A stretch of DNA of 35,994 bases from Actinomycetota bacterium (GCA_012523095.1 JAAYJE010000115.1:1-35994); one strand, 5' to 3'. Shown: positions 8,187 to 16,851, counted from the first letter of the stretch. Notes: generated by a model not told the origin, from the sequence alone. A program made the numbers and translations.

Positions 8187-9602
8187 TTACCCGGGGTTGC
8201 TCGCCAGCGCGGCCAGTTTCTCTTCGAGGAAGGCCTCGGCGTCGCGCAGGTCGCGTTCGTCGGGCCTGCCGCGGATGTCACCGTGGAAGGTATGGGGGGT
8301 CGGATCGTCGAGGTACTTACCCGGACAGCAGAAGCGGCCCACACACTCGAAGCCGAGATGCTCCACCTCCAAGTCCAGCAACTGCAGGCTGGGTTCCGCC
8401 TCCTTGGGGCCGAACTCGTAGCCGCCGTAGGTCGCGAATACCACTGCCTTGGGTGAGGTCGGACCGATCTCGATCTTCCTGTGCCGGTGGATCAATCCCG
8501 GGTCCTTCCAGGGCGGGGGCTTCTCCGGCAGCGGGTCGGTGATATAGGGGATGGTCTCGCCCCTCATCCTCAGTGCGAACCTAGGGTCCTCGCCGAGCCT
8601 GAACCTCCGCAAGAGGTTCAGTATCTCATTGTAAGGGAGGTGCGATCTGATGCCTGAGCCCACGCAGACGAAGTCGTAGTCGTCGATCTCGAAGGGCGGA
8701 TGGAGGATGTCCTCGGCCCGCTTGCGGATCTGCACGCATTCGCAGACCCAGCCGTGTTCCTCGAAGACGGTTCTGAACCGCCCGGCCACCTTTGCCGTGT
8801 TACCCGTGTACGAGGAGTAGACGACCAGTGACCTTCTGGGAACAGCGGGCCCTCGTGACGCCGGGCGCCTCTCGCCCGTCCTGCCGTCTCCTCCCTTCCT
8901 CGGTGGCGTGGGTCGTGCCGATCTCGTCGATCGCCCCGGCAGCGCCGGCGGCACCGATGATCCGGCCACCGGGGCGACAGGGTGGGCCGCCGGGGCTACG
9001 GTATAGGTCGAGAGGAGGCGTCTGAGGATGCGGTTGGAAACACCCTCGGTGACGAACTCGTCGGCGCCCATAAGCCGCGCTATGTCCTCGCCCCACGCGT
9101 GGAGGAGGATGCTCCAGGCTATGTCTCCCGAATCGACCTCGCTCACGATACTGCCCTGGCGCTTGCCTTCGTCGACTATGTCCACCAAGTAGCGGAAGTC
9201 CTGCTGCTGCCTCCGGATGATCGATCTGGCGAGGCCGCTTTCCCGGTTGGAGGCGATCAGTTGGAAAAAGGGGCGGACGAACGTGTCGTATTCCGTGGAC
9301 GACCAGATGGAGTGGGCCTCGCCCATGTCGAGCAGACGGGCCGGCACGTCCGGTCCGGAGGACCGGCAGATCCACTGCGAGGAGCGTTCTCCCATGGCGT
9401 CGAGGGCCGCCTGCAGCACCGCTTCTCTATTGTCGAAGTGCTGATAGAGCGCACCGCGTGAGATCCCGACCGCTGCCGAGATGCGGGATACCGTGGCGCC
9501 TTGAAGACCGTACTTGGTCAGCAGTTGGACGGTCGCCTCTACGATCTCCCGCTGCCGCTCGGCCTTGGTCTTACGCACGAACCTCTCGCTGCGCTTCTTC
9601 AT
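8187..9602 (-). CDS. TetR-type regulator fused to a flavodoxin domain
   Basis: 471 residues in one uninterrupted frame. Residues 17-62 are a clear TetR helix-turn-helix (A-T-V-S-R-I-S-A-A-V-G-I-S-R-G-A-L-Y-Q-H-F). Residues 63-200 are an all-helical TetR ligand and dimer domain. Residues 202-257 form a Pro/Arg/Gly-rich linker. Residues 258 to about 465 are flavodoxin-like, with the FMN phosphate loop S-S-Y-T-G-N-T-A (263-270), then V-C-V-G-S-G-I-R-S and F-A-T-Y-G-G-Y-E-F-G for the other FMN loops. A TetR protein of usual length is about 200 residues, so the flavodoxin part is a true extra domain. The ATG at 9602 lies 31 nt from a perfect palindrome. I infer a transcription factor that responds to flavin or redox state and controls itself and the divergent dehydrogenase. 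A fusion that simply carries an electron-transfer domain is the alternative. Confidence 0.88.
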   Translation of the reverse strand: MKKRSERFVRKTKAERQREIVEATVQLLTKYGLQGATVSRISAAVGISRGALYQHFDNREAVLQAALDAMGERSSQWICRSSGPDVPARLLDMGEAHSIWSSTEYDTFVRPFFQLIASNRESGLARSIIRRQQQDFRYLVDIVDEGKRQGSIVSEVDSGDIAWSILLHAWGEDIARLMGADEFVTEGVSNRILRRLLSTYTVAPAAHPVAPVAGSSVPPALPGRSTRSARPTPPRKGGDGRTGERRPASRGPAVPRRSLVVYSSYTGNTAKVAGRFRTVFEEHGWVCECVQIRKRAEDILHPPFEIDDYDFVCVGSGIRSHLPYNEILNLLRRFRLGEDPRFALRMRGETIPYITDPLPEKPPPWKDPGLIHRHRKIEIGPTSPKAVVFATYGGYEFGPKEAEPSLQLLDLEVEHLGFECVGRFCCPGKYLDDPTPHTFHGDIRGRPDERDLRDAEAFLEEKLAALASNPG

Positions 9603-9631
9603 TTGACAAGGCTCCGGGCCGATGCTACGTT
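9603..9631 (+). promoter_or_regulatory. Promoter for the alcohol dehydrogenase gene
   Basis: A perfect TTGACA -35 (9603-9608), a 17-nt spacer, then TACGTT (9626-9631) as a weak -10. The start point would fall inside the palindrome at 9634-9647, so a bound repressor would block it. Confidence 0.45.
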
Positions 9632-9633
9632 GT

Positions 9634-9647
9634 TGAACGCGCGTTCA
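9634..9647. promoter_or_regulatory. Perfect palindromic operator for the TetR-flavodoxin protein
   Basis: TGAACGCGCGTTCA is identical to its reverse complement over 14 bp, the usual size and style of TetR-family operators. It lies between the two divergent genes and covers the predicted start points of both promoters. That it binds this regulator is inferred from position. Confidence 0.7.
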
Positions 9648-9675
9648 GGATAGCTTATCTGGTGTGCGACGGCAA
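9647..9675 (-). promoter_or_regulatory. Promoter for the TetR-flavodoxin gene
   Basis: On the minus strand TTGCCG (9675-9670), a 17-nt gap and TATCCT (9652-9647) form a four-of-six plus four-of-six promoter. Its start point falls near the centre of the palindrome, which fits autorepression. Confidence 0.4.
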
Positions 9676-9722
9676 ACTCCGCATCATCATGATCCCGAGA
9701 CCGAGTCGGAAGGAGCAGTCAG

Positions 9723-10832
9723 ATGACGGATATCCCCAAGACCTGCAAAGCGGCGGTACTGGTGGAGTACGGCAGGCCGCTCGAGATCCAAGAGGTCGCT
9801 ATACCTAAGGTCGAACCCCGGGGCATCCTGGTCAAGGTGGAGATGGCGGGCATCTGCGGCACCGACGTGCATCAGCAGCGAGGCGAACTGACCATCAAGA
9901 GCCCGCTTCCGAACATCCAGGGCCACGAGACCATCGGTCGCATCGTCAAGATGGGCGAGGGTCGGACCATCGACGCGGCCGGCGAGCCGCTCGCGGTGGG
10001 CGACCGCATCATGTGGGCACATGCCGACTGCGGAGAGTGCTACTGGTGCGTGATCGAGCGTGACCCGGTGCTCTGCGCCAGGCGGCAGGGCTACGGTTGG
10101 GCTCCGCCCGGCGCCCTCCGCGGCGGGTTTGCTGAATACGAGATGATCAGTCCCAAGACCAACGTGGTCAGGGTCCCGGACGAACTGACAGAAGAAGAGG
10201 CCGTCGGCGTGGGCTGCGCCTTCCGTTCGGTGGTCGCCGGGTATGACCGGTTCGGGAAGGTGGGCTTCATGGAGGACCTCGTCATCCAAGGGTGCGGGCC
10301 CATCGGCCTCTATTCCACCGTCGTGGCCCGGGAGAGCGGCGCCCGCACGATCATCGTCGTGGGTGCTCCCGCCAATCGCCTCGAGCTCGCCAAGAGGTGG
10401 GGCGCCGACCACGTGATCGACATCGACGAGTACAAAGACCCCGAAGAACGCAGGCAGATGATCCTGGAGCTCACGAGCGGCAGAGGCCCGGAGAACGTGG
10501 TAGAAGCTTCCGGCCATCCACCGGCGGTGGCGGAAGGTCTGGAGATGGTCATGAAAGGTGGCAGGTACCTCATCTTGGGTCAGACCTCGGCTGCTGCGAC
10601 GCCCATCATCGTCAGTCGCATCAACGAAAAGGGTCTTACCATCGTCGGCAGCGTGTCTGCTCACATCGTGCATTTCTACAGGGCTTTGCAGTTCATCAAG
10701 ACCAACCGGACGAAGTACGCGTTCGCGGACATCGTGAGCGGCAGGTACCGTCTGGAGGACGTGAACGAGGCTCTGGCCAACATGGCCTCCGGCAAAGAGA
10801 TCAAGGCGGTCATCGACAACCGGGATCGGTAG
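9723..10832 (+). CDS. Zinc-dependent alcohol dehydrogenase (MDR family)
   Basis: 369 residues, medium-chain dehydrogenase with an N-terminal GroES-like catalytic domain and a Rossmann domain. Catalytic zinc ligands are Cys45 (G-I-C-G-T-D-V-H) and His68-Glu69 (G-H-E-T). Structural zinc Cys residues are 103, 106, 109 and 118 (C-G-E-C-Y-W-C...C), with one residue more than usual before the last Cys. The NAD loop is Q-G-C-G-P-I-G-L (about 180-187). It oxidises or reduces an alcohol/aldehyde or sorbitol-like substrate with NAD(P). It is the first gene after the TetR-flavodoxin operator and lies 11 nt before the aldolase gene, so the two form one regulated unit. A ribosome site (AAGGAGCAG) precedes the ATG. 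Confidence 0.92.
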   Translation: MTDIPKTCKAAVLVEYGRPLEIQEVAIPKVEPRGILVKVEMAGICGTDVHQQRGELTIKSPLPNIQGHETIGRIVKMGEGRTIDAAGEPLAVGDRIMWAHADCGECYWCVIERDPVLCARRQGYGWAPPGALRGGFAEYEMISPKTNVVRVPDELTEEEAVGVGCAFRSVVAGYDRFGKVGFMEDLVIQGCGPIGLYSTVVARESGARTIIVVGAPANRLELAKRWGADHVIDIDEYKDPEERRQMILELTSGRGPENVVEASGHPPAVAEGLEMVMKGGRYLILGQTSAAATPIIVSRINEKGLTIVGSVSAHIVHFYRALQFIKTNRTKYAFADIVSGRYRLEDVNEALANMASGKEIKAVIDNRDR

Positions 10833-10843
10833 AGGAGGGCGGC

Positions 10844-11653
10844 ATGGGCTTCAAACCGTTCCTGCGGCCCAACAAGGTGCTGGAGCTGCTTGCGAAAGGC
10901 GAGACGCCTCTGGGCATGCAGATGTATACGCACGCCCCCGACCTGGTGGAGATCGTCGGCTACACCGGTTTTGATTTCGTTATGCTCGACATGGAGCACA
11001 ATCGCACCGATCTCGAGACCATGGTGCATCTCATCAGGGCGGCCGAGGTGTCTGGGCTTACGCCGCTCGTGAGGGTGGGGGCGAACGACAGGCTCCTCAT
11101 CCGCGCTGCGGTGGAGTCGGGCGCCCAAGGCGTCGTAGTGCCGCATGTGAAAAGCGCCGAAGAGGCGGCTGCCGCGTTGTCGGCCTCCCACTATCCCCCC
11201 GAGGGCACGTGCGGCATCTGCCCGGCCATCCGGGCCAACGGTTATGTGCACGACAATTGGGAGGAGTACATGGCCGCGGCGAACCGGCAGGTCATGTGCA
11301 TCGTCCTGCTCGAGGACGTGGAGGCCATCGATAACGCGGAGGAGATCATCTCCGTCCTCAAGCCGGGGCGTGACGGTGTGGGCGTGGGAGGGGCCGACAT
11401 CGCCAACGCCCTGCTCGAGAAAGAAGGCGAGCGGGTACAGTGGGCGCACCCCTACCTGAAGGAGGCTCAGCAGAAGGTGAAAGCCCTCTGCGAGGAGAGG
11501 GGTGTCGCCATCATGGGCATGGCCTTCCCCACGTCTGACCGCGTGGGGGTGGAAGCGGCCCGGGCCGCCGGCTCCCGCATCATCCTCTTCTACCCGGACA
11601 GTCACATCTTCTATGAGGCGTGCAGGACCATCATCCAGGACGCGCGCGGCTGA
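10844..11653 (+). CDS. HpcH/HpaI-family aldolase
   Basis: 269 residues from an ATG with AGGAGG five bases upstream. The frame stays open far upstream inside the dehydrogenase, but that part reads as shadow sequence. The class II metal-dependent aldolase barrel is recognisable: L-D-M-E-H (about 48-52), T-P-L-V-R-V (about 73-78), G-V-V-V-P-H-V (about 96-102), L-L-E-D-V-E-A (about 155) for the metal-binding Glu, and G-G-A-D-I-A-N for the metal Asp region. Such enzymes cleave 2-keto-4-hydroxy acids to pyruvate (or a related 2-keto acid) and an aldehyde. Next to an alcohol dehydrogenase, this gives a plausible cleavage and aldehyde-reduction pair. The exact substrate is unknown. Confidence 0.88.
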   Translation: MGFKPFLRPNKVLELLAKGETPLGMQMYTHAPDLVEIVGYTGFDFVMLDMEHNRTDLETMVHLIRAAEVSGLTPLVRVGANDRLLIRAAVESGAQGVVVPHVKSAEEAAAALSASHYPPEGTCGICPAIRANGYVHDNWEEYMAAANRQVMCIVLLEDVEAIDNAEEIISVLKPGRDGVGVGGADIANALLEKEGERVQWAHPYLKEAQQKVKALCEERGVAIMGMAFPTSDRVGVEAARAAGSRIILFYPDSHIFYEACRTIIQDARG

Positions 11654-11683
11654 GCGGCGGCGTCGGAGGCCGGGTCGCGAGGT

Positions 11684-11956
11684 GTGACCCACTCTGGGGA
11701 GGAGGCGCAGACACCTGTGAAGCTCTACGTCCTTGACGGCGGCCGGGCCCACCTGCCCGACATGAGCCATTTGACTCCCGACCGCAACGTGGGGCATCAG
11801 TCGATTCTCGTCAGCCTGCCCCGGTCCGGGCGGATCGTCCTGGCCGGTGACGCCGTGCAGGTGGCGGAGAACCTGAGCGCCGCGTGGCTCCCGAGTGTTA
11901 CGAATGATCACGGAGCGGCGGGCGTTGACAAGAACCATGCAGGGGTCGTATGCTGA
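11684..11956 (+). pseudogene. Metallo-beta-lactamase-fold lactonase with deleted core
   Basis: The frame encodes the N-terminus of an AHL-lactonase-like protein (V-K-L-Y-V-L-D-G-G-R-A-H, then D-M-S-H-L-T-P-D-R-N-V). It passes directly into a C-terminal portion, G-H-Q-S-I-L-V-S-L-P-R-S-G-R, then L-A-G-D-A-V-Q-V-A-E-N-L. In intact family members more than 100 residues lie between these parts, including the H-x-H-x-D-H zinc site, which is absent here. The protein is also cut short after A-E-N-L. The natural start is probably GTG at 11717. The second half of the frame overlaps the -35 region of the next operon. This is an in-frame internal deletion and not a simple frameshift, so sequencing error is unlikely. 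Confidence 0.7.
11925..11954 (+). promoter_or_regulatory. Promoter of the first ABC importer operon
   Basis: A perfect TTGACA (11925-11930), 18-nt spacer and TATGCT (11949-11954). Transcription from about 11961 would give a leader of roughly 208 nt before the binding-protein gene. Confidence 0.55.
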
Positions 11957-11975
11957 CGCGCATGGACTCCTGAAC

Positions 11976-11992
11976 TATGTTCCGTGGACATA
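11976..11992. promoter_or_regulatory. Inverted repeat just after the importer promoter
   Basis: TATGT and ACATA arms with a 7-nt centre sit about 15-30 nt downstream of the predicted start point, where a repressor such as the nearby IclR protein could act. The arms are short, so this is only a candidate. Confidence 0.25.
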
Positions 11993-12132
11993 ACTTGACG
12001 CCTCACGTCGGAGCACATGGCCCGGCGCCGGGCGACACGTAGCACGGACGATGACCGGGACATCATCGACACATAGGAGGTGGGGGGGTGATCGCGGCTC
12101 GGTTGGTACACGTTTCGAGGCTGTGAAGCAAC

Positions 12133-12150
12133 GAGTACGTGGTCGTACTC
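12133..12150 (+). promoter_or_regulatory. Leader hairpin next to a strong ribosome site
   Basis: GAGTACG and CGTACTC can pair (7 bp) around a TGGT loop. The strong purine ribosome site AGGAGGGAGGAAGG starts at the next base, ahead of the ATG at 12169. A self-complementary GCCCGGCGCCGGGC at 12020-12033 lies further up in the same leader. These could stabilise the mRNA or tune translation. No known riboswitch pattern is recognised. Confidence 0.35.
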
Positions 12151-12168
12151 AGGAGGGAGGAAGGTTAG

Positions 12169-13383
12169 ATGAAGAGACGGCTTCTTTTCGGGGGACTCTT
12201 GACTGCACTGCTGCTGGTCGCGATGGTGGTGGTGGCCTGCGGAGATGGTGAAAAGACAGCTACCACGGCGGCGCCCGCCGGCGGGGAGGAAACCCTGAGC
12301 TTCGGCGTCATAACCTCGATGACGGGGGTCATGGCTCCGGGTTTCAAGGCGATCTATGACTCAGTAGGACCGGTGAAGGAACTGCTGAACTCGCATGGTG
12401 GAGTGACGGTGGGCGACACGCACTACACGATCGATATAGTGGCCTACGACGACCAGTCGACCACCGACGGGGCGATGACGGCCATCAACAAGATCATCCA
12501 GGACAGCGTGATGTATCTGTACGCGCCGATGTTCATGCCCAACAACCTGGCCATCTCACAGCTGTGCGAAGAGAACAAGATCATCCGCATGAAGTCCTTC
12601 GGGGCTGGGGCGATCGAGGTCAATCCGGACAACCCGTATATGTTCTTCACCAACGCGGGCGTCGAGAACATCGAGCCCTTCTATGATTACGCGATGGGCA
12701 AGTATCCGGATGTCAAGAAGGTGGCGATAGTCGCTCCCGACGACCCGGGTGGGTCCACCTACGTTGAGCTGGTGAAGGCTTCTGTAGCTTCGCACGGGCT
12801 GGAAGAGGTCTACTTCGAGCTATACCCCATTGGGACCGAGGACTACTATCCCATTCTGAACAAGACGCTGGCGGCGAAACCCGACGCCATCGACGTGATC
12901 TACGGCATCCCGCCGTGGACGAGCGCAGTCATCAACCAGTCCCGGGAGCTTGGTTTCACCGGCCCGATATACGCTCCCTGTACCGCGGGCGACAGCAATA
13001 TCCTCAAGGCCATGGTGAAGCCGGAGTACCTTACCAACATCCTCTCGGCTGCGCCGGACGTCTATAGCGACAAGATGCTCCCCATCGTGAAGGAGTTGCG
13101 CGCCCTCGTGGAAAAGCAGGGGACGAGCTGGGAGATGGACGGCCTGCACCTGCTTGACGTCTTCACCATCCTGATCCAGGCCATGGAGGGCGCCCAGAGC
13201 GTCGACACGGAACAGATCGTCGCCTACATCGACAGCGGCAGGATGGCGAGCTTCGACACCATCTACGGTCCGGGCGAGTGGAACTCGCACCCCGAGGTCT
13301 ACGGCAACAACCACTGTGGCAAGAAACCGCTCTTGATGTCCATCTTCATGGACGGGAACCTCGACTTCGAGTTTGTCCAGTAG
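12169..13383 (+). CDS. Branched-chain-type ABC importer, substrate-binding lipoprotein 1
   Basis: 404 residues. A lipoprotein signal (MKRRLLFGGLLTALLL, lipobox V-V-A-C at about 21-24) is followed by a short Thr/Ala linker and a type I periplasmic-binding fold (Peripla_BP_6). The latter starts L-S-F-G-V-I-T-S-M-T-G, the usual first strand and substrate loop. The protein should be anchored outside the membrane and deliver a small ligand to LivHM. Relatives bind amino acids, but also aromatic acids, ureas and other organic acids. The residues that hold the amino-acid amino and carboxyl groups cannot be judged here. It has its own promoter, a 208-nt leader, and a stable hairpin between it and the permease genes. 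Confidence 0.93.
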   Translation: MKRRLLFGGLLTALLLVAMVVVACGDGEKTATTAAPAGGEETLSFGVITSMTGVMAPGFKAIYDSVGPVKELLNSHGGVTVGDTHYTIDIVAYDDQSTTDGAMTAINKIIQDSVMYLYAPMFMPNNLAISQLCEENKIIRMKSFGAGAIEVNPDNPYMFFTNAGVENIEPFYDYAMGKYPDVKKVAIVAPDDPGGSTYVELVKASVASHGLEEVYFELYPIGTEDYYPILNKTLAAKPDAIDVIYGIPPWTSAVINQSRELGFTGPIYAPCTAGDSNILKAMVKPEYLTNILSAAPDVYSDKMLPIVKELRALVEKQGTSWEMDGLHLLDVFTILIQAMEGAQSVDTEQIVAYIDSGRMASFDTIYGPGEWNSHPEVYGNNHCGKKPLLMSIFMDGNLDFEFVQ

Positions 13384-13396
13384 AGCAGGTGAGCGG

Positions 13397-13434
13397 GGCG
13401 GAGGGCCGGCCACAGTCGTGCCCGGCTCTCCGCC
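13397..13434 (+). terminator. Intercistronic hairpin between binding protein and permease genes
   Basis: GGCGGAGGGCCGG (13397-13409) pairs with CCGGCTCTCCGCC (13422-13434) over 13 positions with one G-U pair and a 12-nt loop. No T-tract follows. This suggests partial termination or 3'-end protection that leaves more binding-protein mRNA than permease mRNA. Confidence 0.5.
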
Positions 13435-13506
13435 GGCCGCCCTGTTCGGTGTTCGTGTCGCATGCGTTCACCAGGCTGCGATGCGACTTGATCTCGGAGG
13501 GGCTTC

Positions 13507-14367
13507 TTGGACGAGATTAATGTTCTGCAGGGGGTTCTGAACGGCCTGACGTGCGCCGGGTGGTACGTATTGGTCGCGGTCGGACTGAGCCTCGTCCTCA
13601 GCATCATGAATATCGTCCAGCTCTCGCACGGCGAGATCTACATGATCGGCGCCTACGTCGTCTACTACTTCTGCGTCAATCTGGGGATCAGCTTCTATCT
13701 GGGGTTCGTCATCGCCGTGCTGGCCTCGGGGCTCCTAGGCATCGTGCTCGAACGCGTCTTCTTCCGGCCCTTTCGAGGTAAGCCCGACCAGGCGCTGGTG
13801 CTGTCCATCGGGTTGATACTCGTCTTCCAGAACATCGTCTTGGCCATAGCCGGTGGTACGCCCAAGTCGTACAGGAGTCCCTTCGAGGGCGTGGTGAAGA
13901 TAGGCAGTCTCGCACTCTCCACCGAACGGCTGGTCATCATCATCGCCGGGTTCGTGTTGATAGGGGCTCTGTTCCTCTTCATCCGCTTCGCCAAGAACGG
14001 CCAGGCCATGTTGGCCATATCTCAGGACAGAGAGGGCGCCGCCTTGCAGGGCATCAATATCAACCGTCTCTCGGCCATCGCCATGTTCGTCGGTTGCGCC
14101 CTGGCGGGAGTCGCCGGGGGTCTTGTTGGGGCGCTGTTCACGTTGACTCCAACCATGGGCGCCACGGTGTTGATGAAGGGGATCGCGGTTATTATCCTTG
14201 GCGGCCTCGGCAGTATCTCGGGAGCCGTACTGGGAGGGCTCATCATCGGACTCATCGACGGCCTGGTGCCTGTGGTGACGAGTTCGTATATGGCCAGTCT
14301 CATCGGGTTCGCCATCGTCATATTGATCCTTCTGTTCAGGCCGCGGGGCCTATGGGGCCATGAGTAG
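13507..14367 (+). CDS. livH: ABC importer permease, LivH type (system 1)
   Basis: 286 residues, mostly hydrophobic, with about eight membrane helices. Family landmarks are G-W-Y-V-L-V-A-V-G-L-S-L near the start, N-I-V-Q-L-S-H-G-E-I-Y-M (about 35-46), the cytoplasmic A-I-S-Q-D-R-E-G-A-A-L-Q-G-I-N loop (about 175-190) that contacts the ATPases, and G-G-L-G-S-I-S-G-A-V-L-G-G near the C-terminus. The TTG start at 13507 has GGAGGGG upstream. It ends by overlapping the livM-type gene by 8 nt. LivH pairs with LivM to form the membrane channel. The symbol marks the family only; the substrate need not be leucine. Confidence 0.92.
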   Translation: MDEINVLQGVLNGLTCAGWYVLVAVGLSLVLSIMNIVQLSHGEIYMIGAYVVYYFCVNLGISFYLGFVIAVLASGLLGIVLERVFFRPFRGKPDQALVLSIGLILVFQNIVLAIAGGTPKSYRSPFEGVVKIGSLALSTERLVIIIAGFVLIGALFLFIRFAKNGQAMLAISQDREGAALQGININRLSAIAMFVGCALAGVAGGLVGALFTLTPTMGATVLMKGIAVIILGGLGSISGAVLGGLIIGLIDGLVPVVTSSYMASLIGFAIVILILLFRPRGLWGHE

Positions 14368-15337
14368 CCGGAAGGCGGCCGGGTTCGGCGCCACCATCCT
14401 CCTGGTCCTCGCCCTGGTGCTGGTAGGCCTGTTCGTCAAAGGCCCGTACATCCTGCATGTTTTCATCCTTATCATGATGCGGGTCGTGCTGGCCTCGAGT
14501 CTGCGCCTCATCAACCTCTCGGGACAGCTCTCCTTGGCCCACGGCGGTCTGGTGACCCTGGGGGCCTACACCTCCGCGCTCTTAGCCATGAAGCTGGGCT
14601 TCTCCACATGGCTGGCTCTGCTGGTGGCCGGAGTCCTCGCCGGCCTCGTGTCGTGCCTCATCGGCTTTCCCTTCACCCGGCTCAAGGGTATCTACTTCAC
14701 CATGGTGAGCATCTTCTTCGTCCAGATCATCGTGCTGACCGTTCAACAGTGGCGCGGTCTGACCGGCGGCGCCAGTGGCCTCTACAACATCCCCCGCCCC
14801 GATGGCTTCTGGGGCATCGAGTTCAAGTCGAAGACCTCCTTTTTCTTCCTGATGCTCATCGTGATGCTGGCCTCACTCCTCATCATGTGGGCCATCGAGC
14901 GCTCTCGAGTGGGCATGACCTTCCTGGGCATCCGGCAGGCGGATTCGCTGGCCGAGAGCGTGGGCATCAACACCACCGGCTTCAAGGTGCTGGCCTTCTC
15001 TATCGGCGGCTTCTTCGCCGGTCTGGTGGGGGGGTTCTACGCCCACTACGTGTCCGCTTTGGATCCCACGGCTTTCGGCTTCCTTTTCACCATCTACATA
15101 CTGATCTACATGATCGTGGGGGGTGCGGGCGCCTTTGCGGGGCCGATCATCGGGGCGACGCTGCTCACCGTTCTACCTGAGGTGGCGCGGCCGCTCGAGT
15201 CGTACATGCCCTTCGTATTCGCCGCTATTCTCATGTTGATCATCTTCCTCATGCCCGAGGGACTGGTGGGGTTGCCGCAGCGGCTGAACCGACTGTTTCG
15301 AAAGACCGCGAAGGATCAAGCCGATGTTGCAGGTTGA
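14360..15337 (+). CDS. livM: ABC importer permease, LivM type (system 1)
   Basis: 325 residues with about eight to ten membrane helices. The typical L-R-L-I-N-L-S-G-Q-L-S-L-A-H-G segment is near residues 50-65. The R-L-K-G-I-Y-F-T-M-V region follows near 110, and the ATPase-contact loop G-I-R-Q-A-D-S-L-A-E-S-V-G-I lies around 191-204. It starts 8 nt inside the end of the LivH gene and overlaps the LivG gene by 14 nt, so all are coupled. The charged tail after the last helix is normal for the family. Confidence 0.92.
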   Translation: MSSRKAAGFGATILLVLALVLVGLFVKGPYILHVFILIMMRVVLASSLRLINLSGQLSLAHGGLVTLGAYTSALLAMKLGFSTWLALLVAGVLAGLVSCLIGFPFTRLKGIYFTMVSIFFVQIIVLTVQQWRGLTGGASGLYNIPRPDGFWGIEFKSKTSFFFLMLIVMLASLLIMWAIERSRVGMTFLGIRQADSLAESVGINTTGFKVLAFSIGGFFAGLVGGFYAHYVSALDPTAFGFLFTIYILIYMIVGGAGAFAGPIIGATLLTVLPEVARPLESYMPFVFAAILMLIIFLMPEGLVGLPQRLNRLFRKTAKDQADVAG

Positions 15338-16077
15338 GAGACTCACGAAGAACTTCGGCGGACTGGCGGCCGTCAGCCTGGTCGACATGAGCGTCCGCCA
15401 AGGCGAATTGGTCGGCCTCATCGGCCCGAACGGAGCGGGCAAGACAACGTTCTTCAACCTGCTTACCGGGTATATCAAGCCGAGCGAGGGTAGGGTGAGG
15501 TTCGAGGGCAAGGACATCACCGGCAGGAAGCCCCACCGTATCGCTTCCGCGGGCATTGTCCGGAGTTTCCAGCAGGATAACGTCTTCGCGGAGTTCACGG
15601 TGCTGGACAATCTGCGCTTGGCCCAGCACCTTAACTCGGGCATCAACTTCTGGCAGACGGTCTTCTCGACCGGCGGCGCCAGGCGCAGAGAGCGGGAGAT
15701 CAGGCAAGAAGCGGAGGAGATCCTCGAGTTGGTAGGGATATCGCAGCTGGCAGGGACCGCCGCGGGATCCTTGCCTCACGGTCATAAGCGGATGCTGGGC
15801 ATCGCCATAGCGCTCGCATGTCGGCCGAAGCTTCTCCTGCTTGACGAGCCACTCGCCGGCATGAATATCGCAGAGGTCGACGAGACGATAGCGTTGGTGC
15901 GCCGGCTATGGGAGAACGGCACCACTATCCTACTCATTGAGCACAACATGAGAGCCGCCATGAGCGTCTGTCAGAGATTCTGCGTGCTCAACTTCGGCAG
16001 AAAGATCGCGGAGGGGACTCCGGACGAGATCAAGAACGATCCGGAAGTCGTGAAAGCCTACCTAGGTACAGGTTCGA

Positions 16078-16088
<11 letters not shown>
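15324..16088 (+). CDS. livG: ABC importer ATPase, LivG type (system 1)
   Basis: 254 residues. Walker A G-P-N-G-A-G-K-T-T (about 35-43), Q-loop S-F-Q-Q, signature L-P-H-G-H-K-R (about 151-157, the LivG variant of LSGGQ), Walker B L-L-L-L-D-E-P (about 170-176) and switch His in E-H-N-M. The insertion between the Q-loop and the signature and the ending V-K-A-Y-L-G are typical of LivG. The ATG at 15324 lies inside the end of the LivM gene, and the stop lies inside the LivF start, giving tight operon packing. Confidence 0.94.
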
Positions 16089-16782
<694 letters not shown>

Positions 16783-16815
16783 GAGTGCCCCTGCGTAGGC
16801 CGTCCTTCTAAGGCC

Positions 16816-16844
16816 TTGACAGGCCGGCGGGGACCTCATAAGAT
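16816..16844 (+). promoter_or_regulatory. Promoter of the IclR gene, probably leaderless
   Basis: Perfect TTGACA (16816-16821), 17-nt spacer, TAAGAT (16839-16844). The expected start point is 16851-16852, which coincides with the ATG at 16852, so the mRNA would start at or one base before the start codon. Confidence 0.55.
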
Positions 16845-16851
16845 TGTGCGA

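Noticed and set aside
10292-10843. Upstream extension of the aldolase reading frame
   Set aside because: It overlaps the dehydrogenase gene and encodes Arg/His/Gly-rich shadow sequence. ATG 10844 has a strong ribosome site and starts the family's N-terminus.
10676-11938. 420-codon minus-strand frame opposite the aldolase
   Set aside because: His/Arg/Leu-rich shadow without ribosome site or domain features, opposite a solid gene.
16816-16851. TTG at 16816 as start of the IclR gene
   Set aside because: The codon is part of the TTGACA -35 box, so it would not be on the transcript from that promoter.
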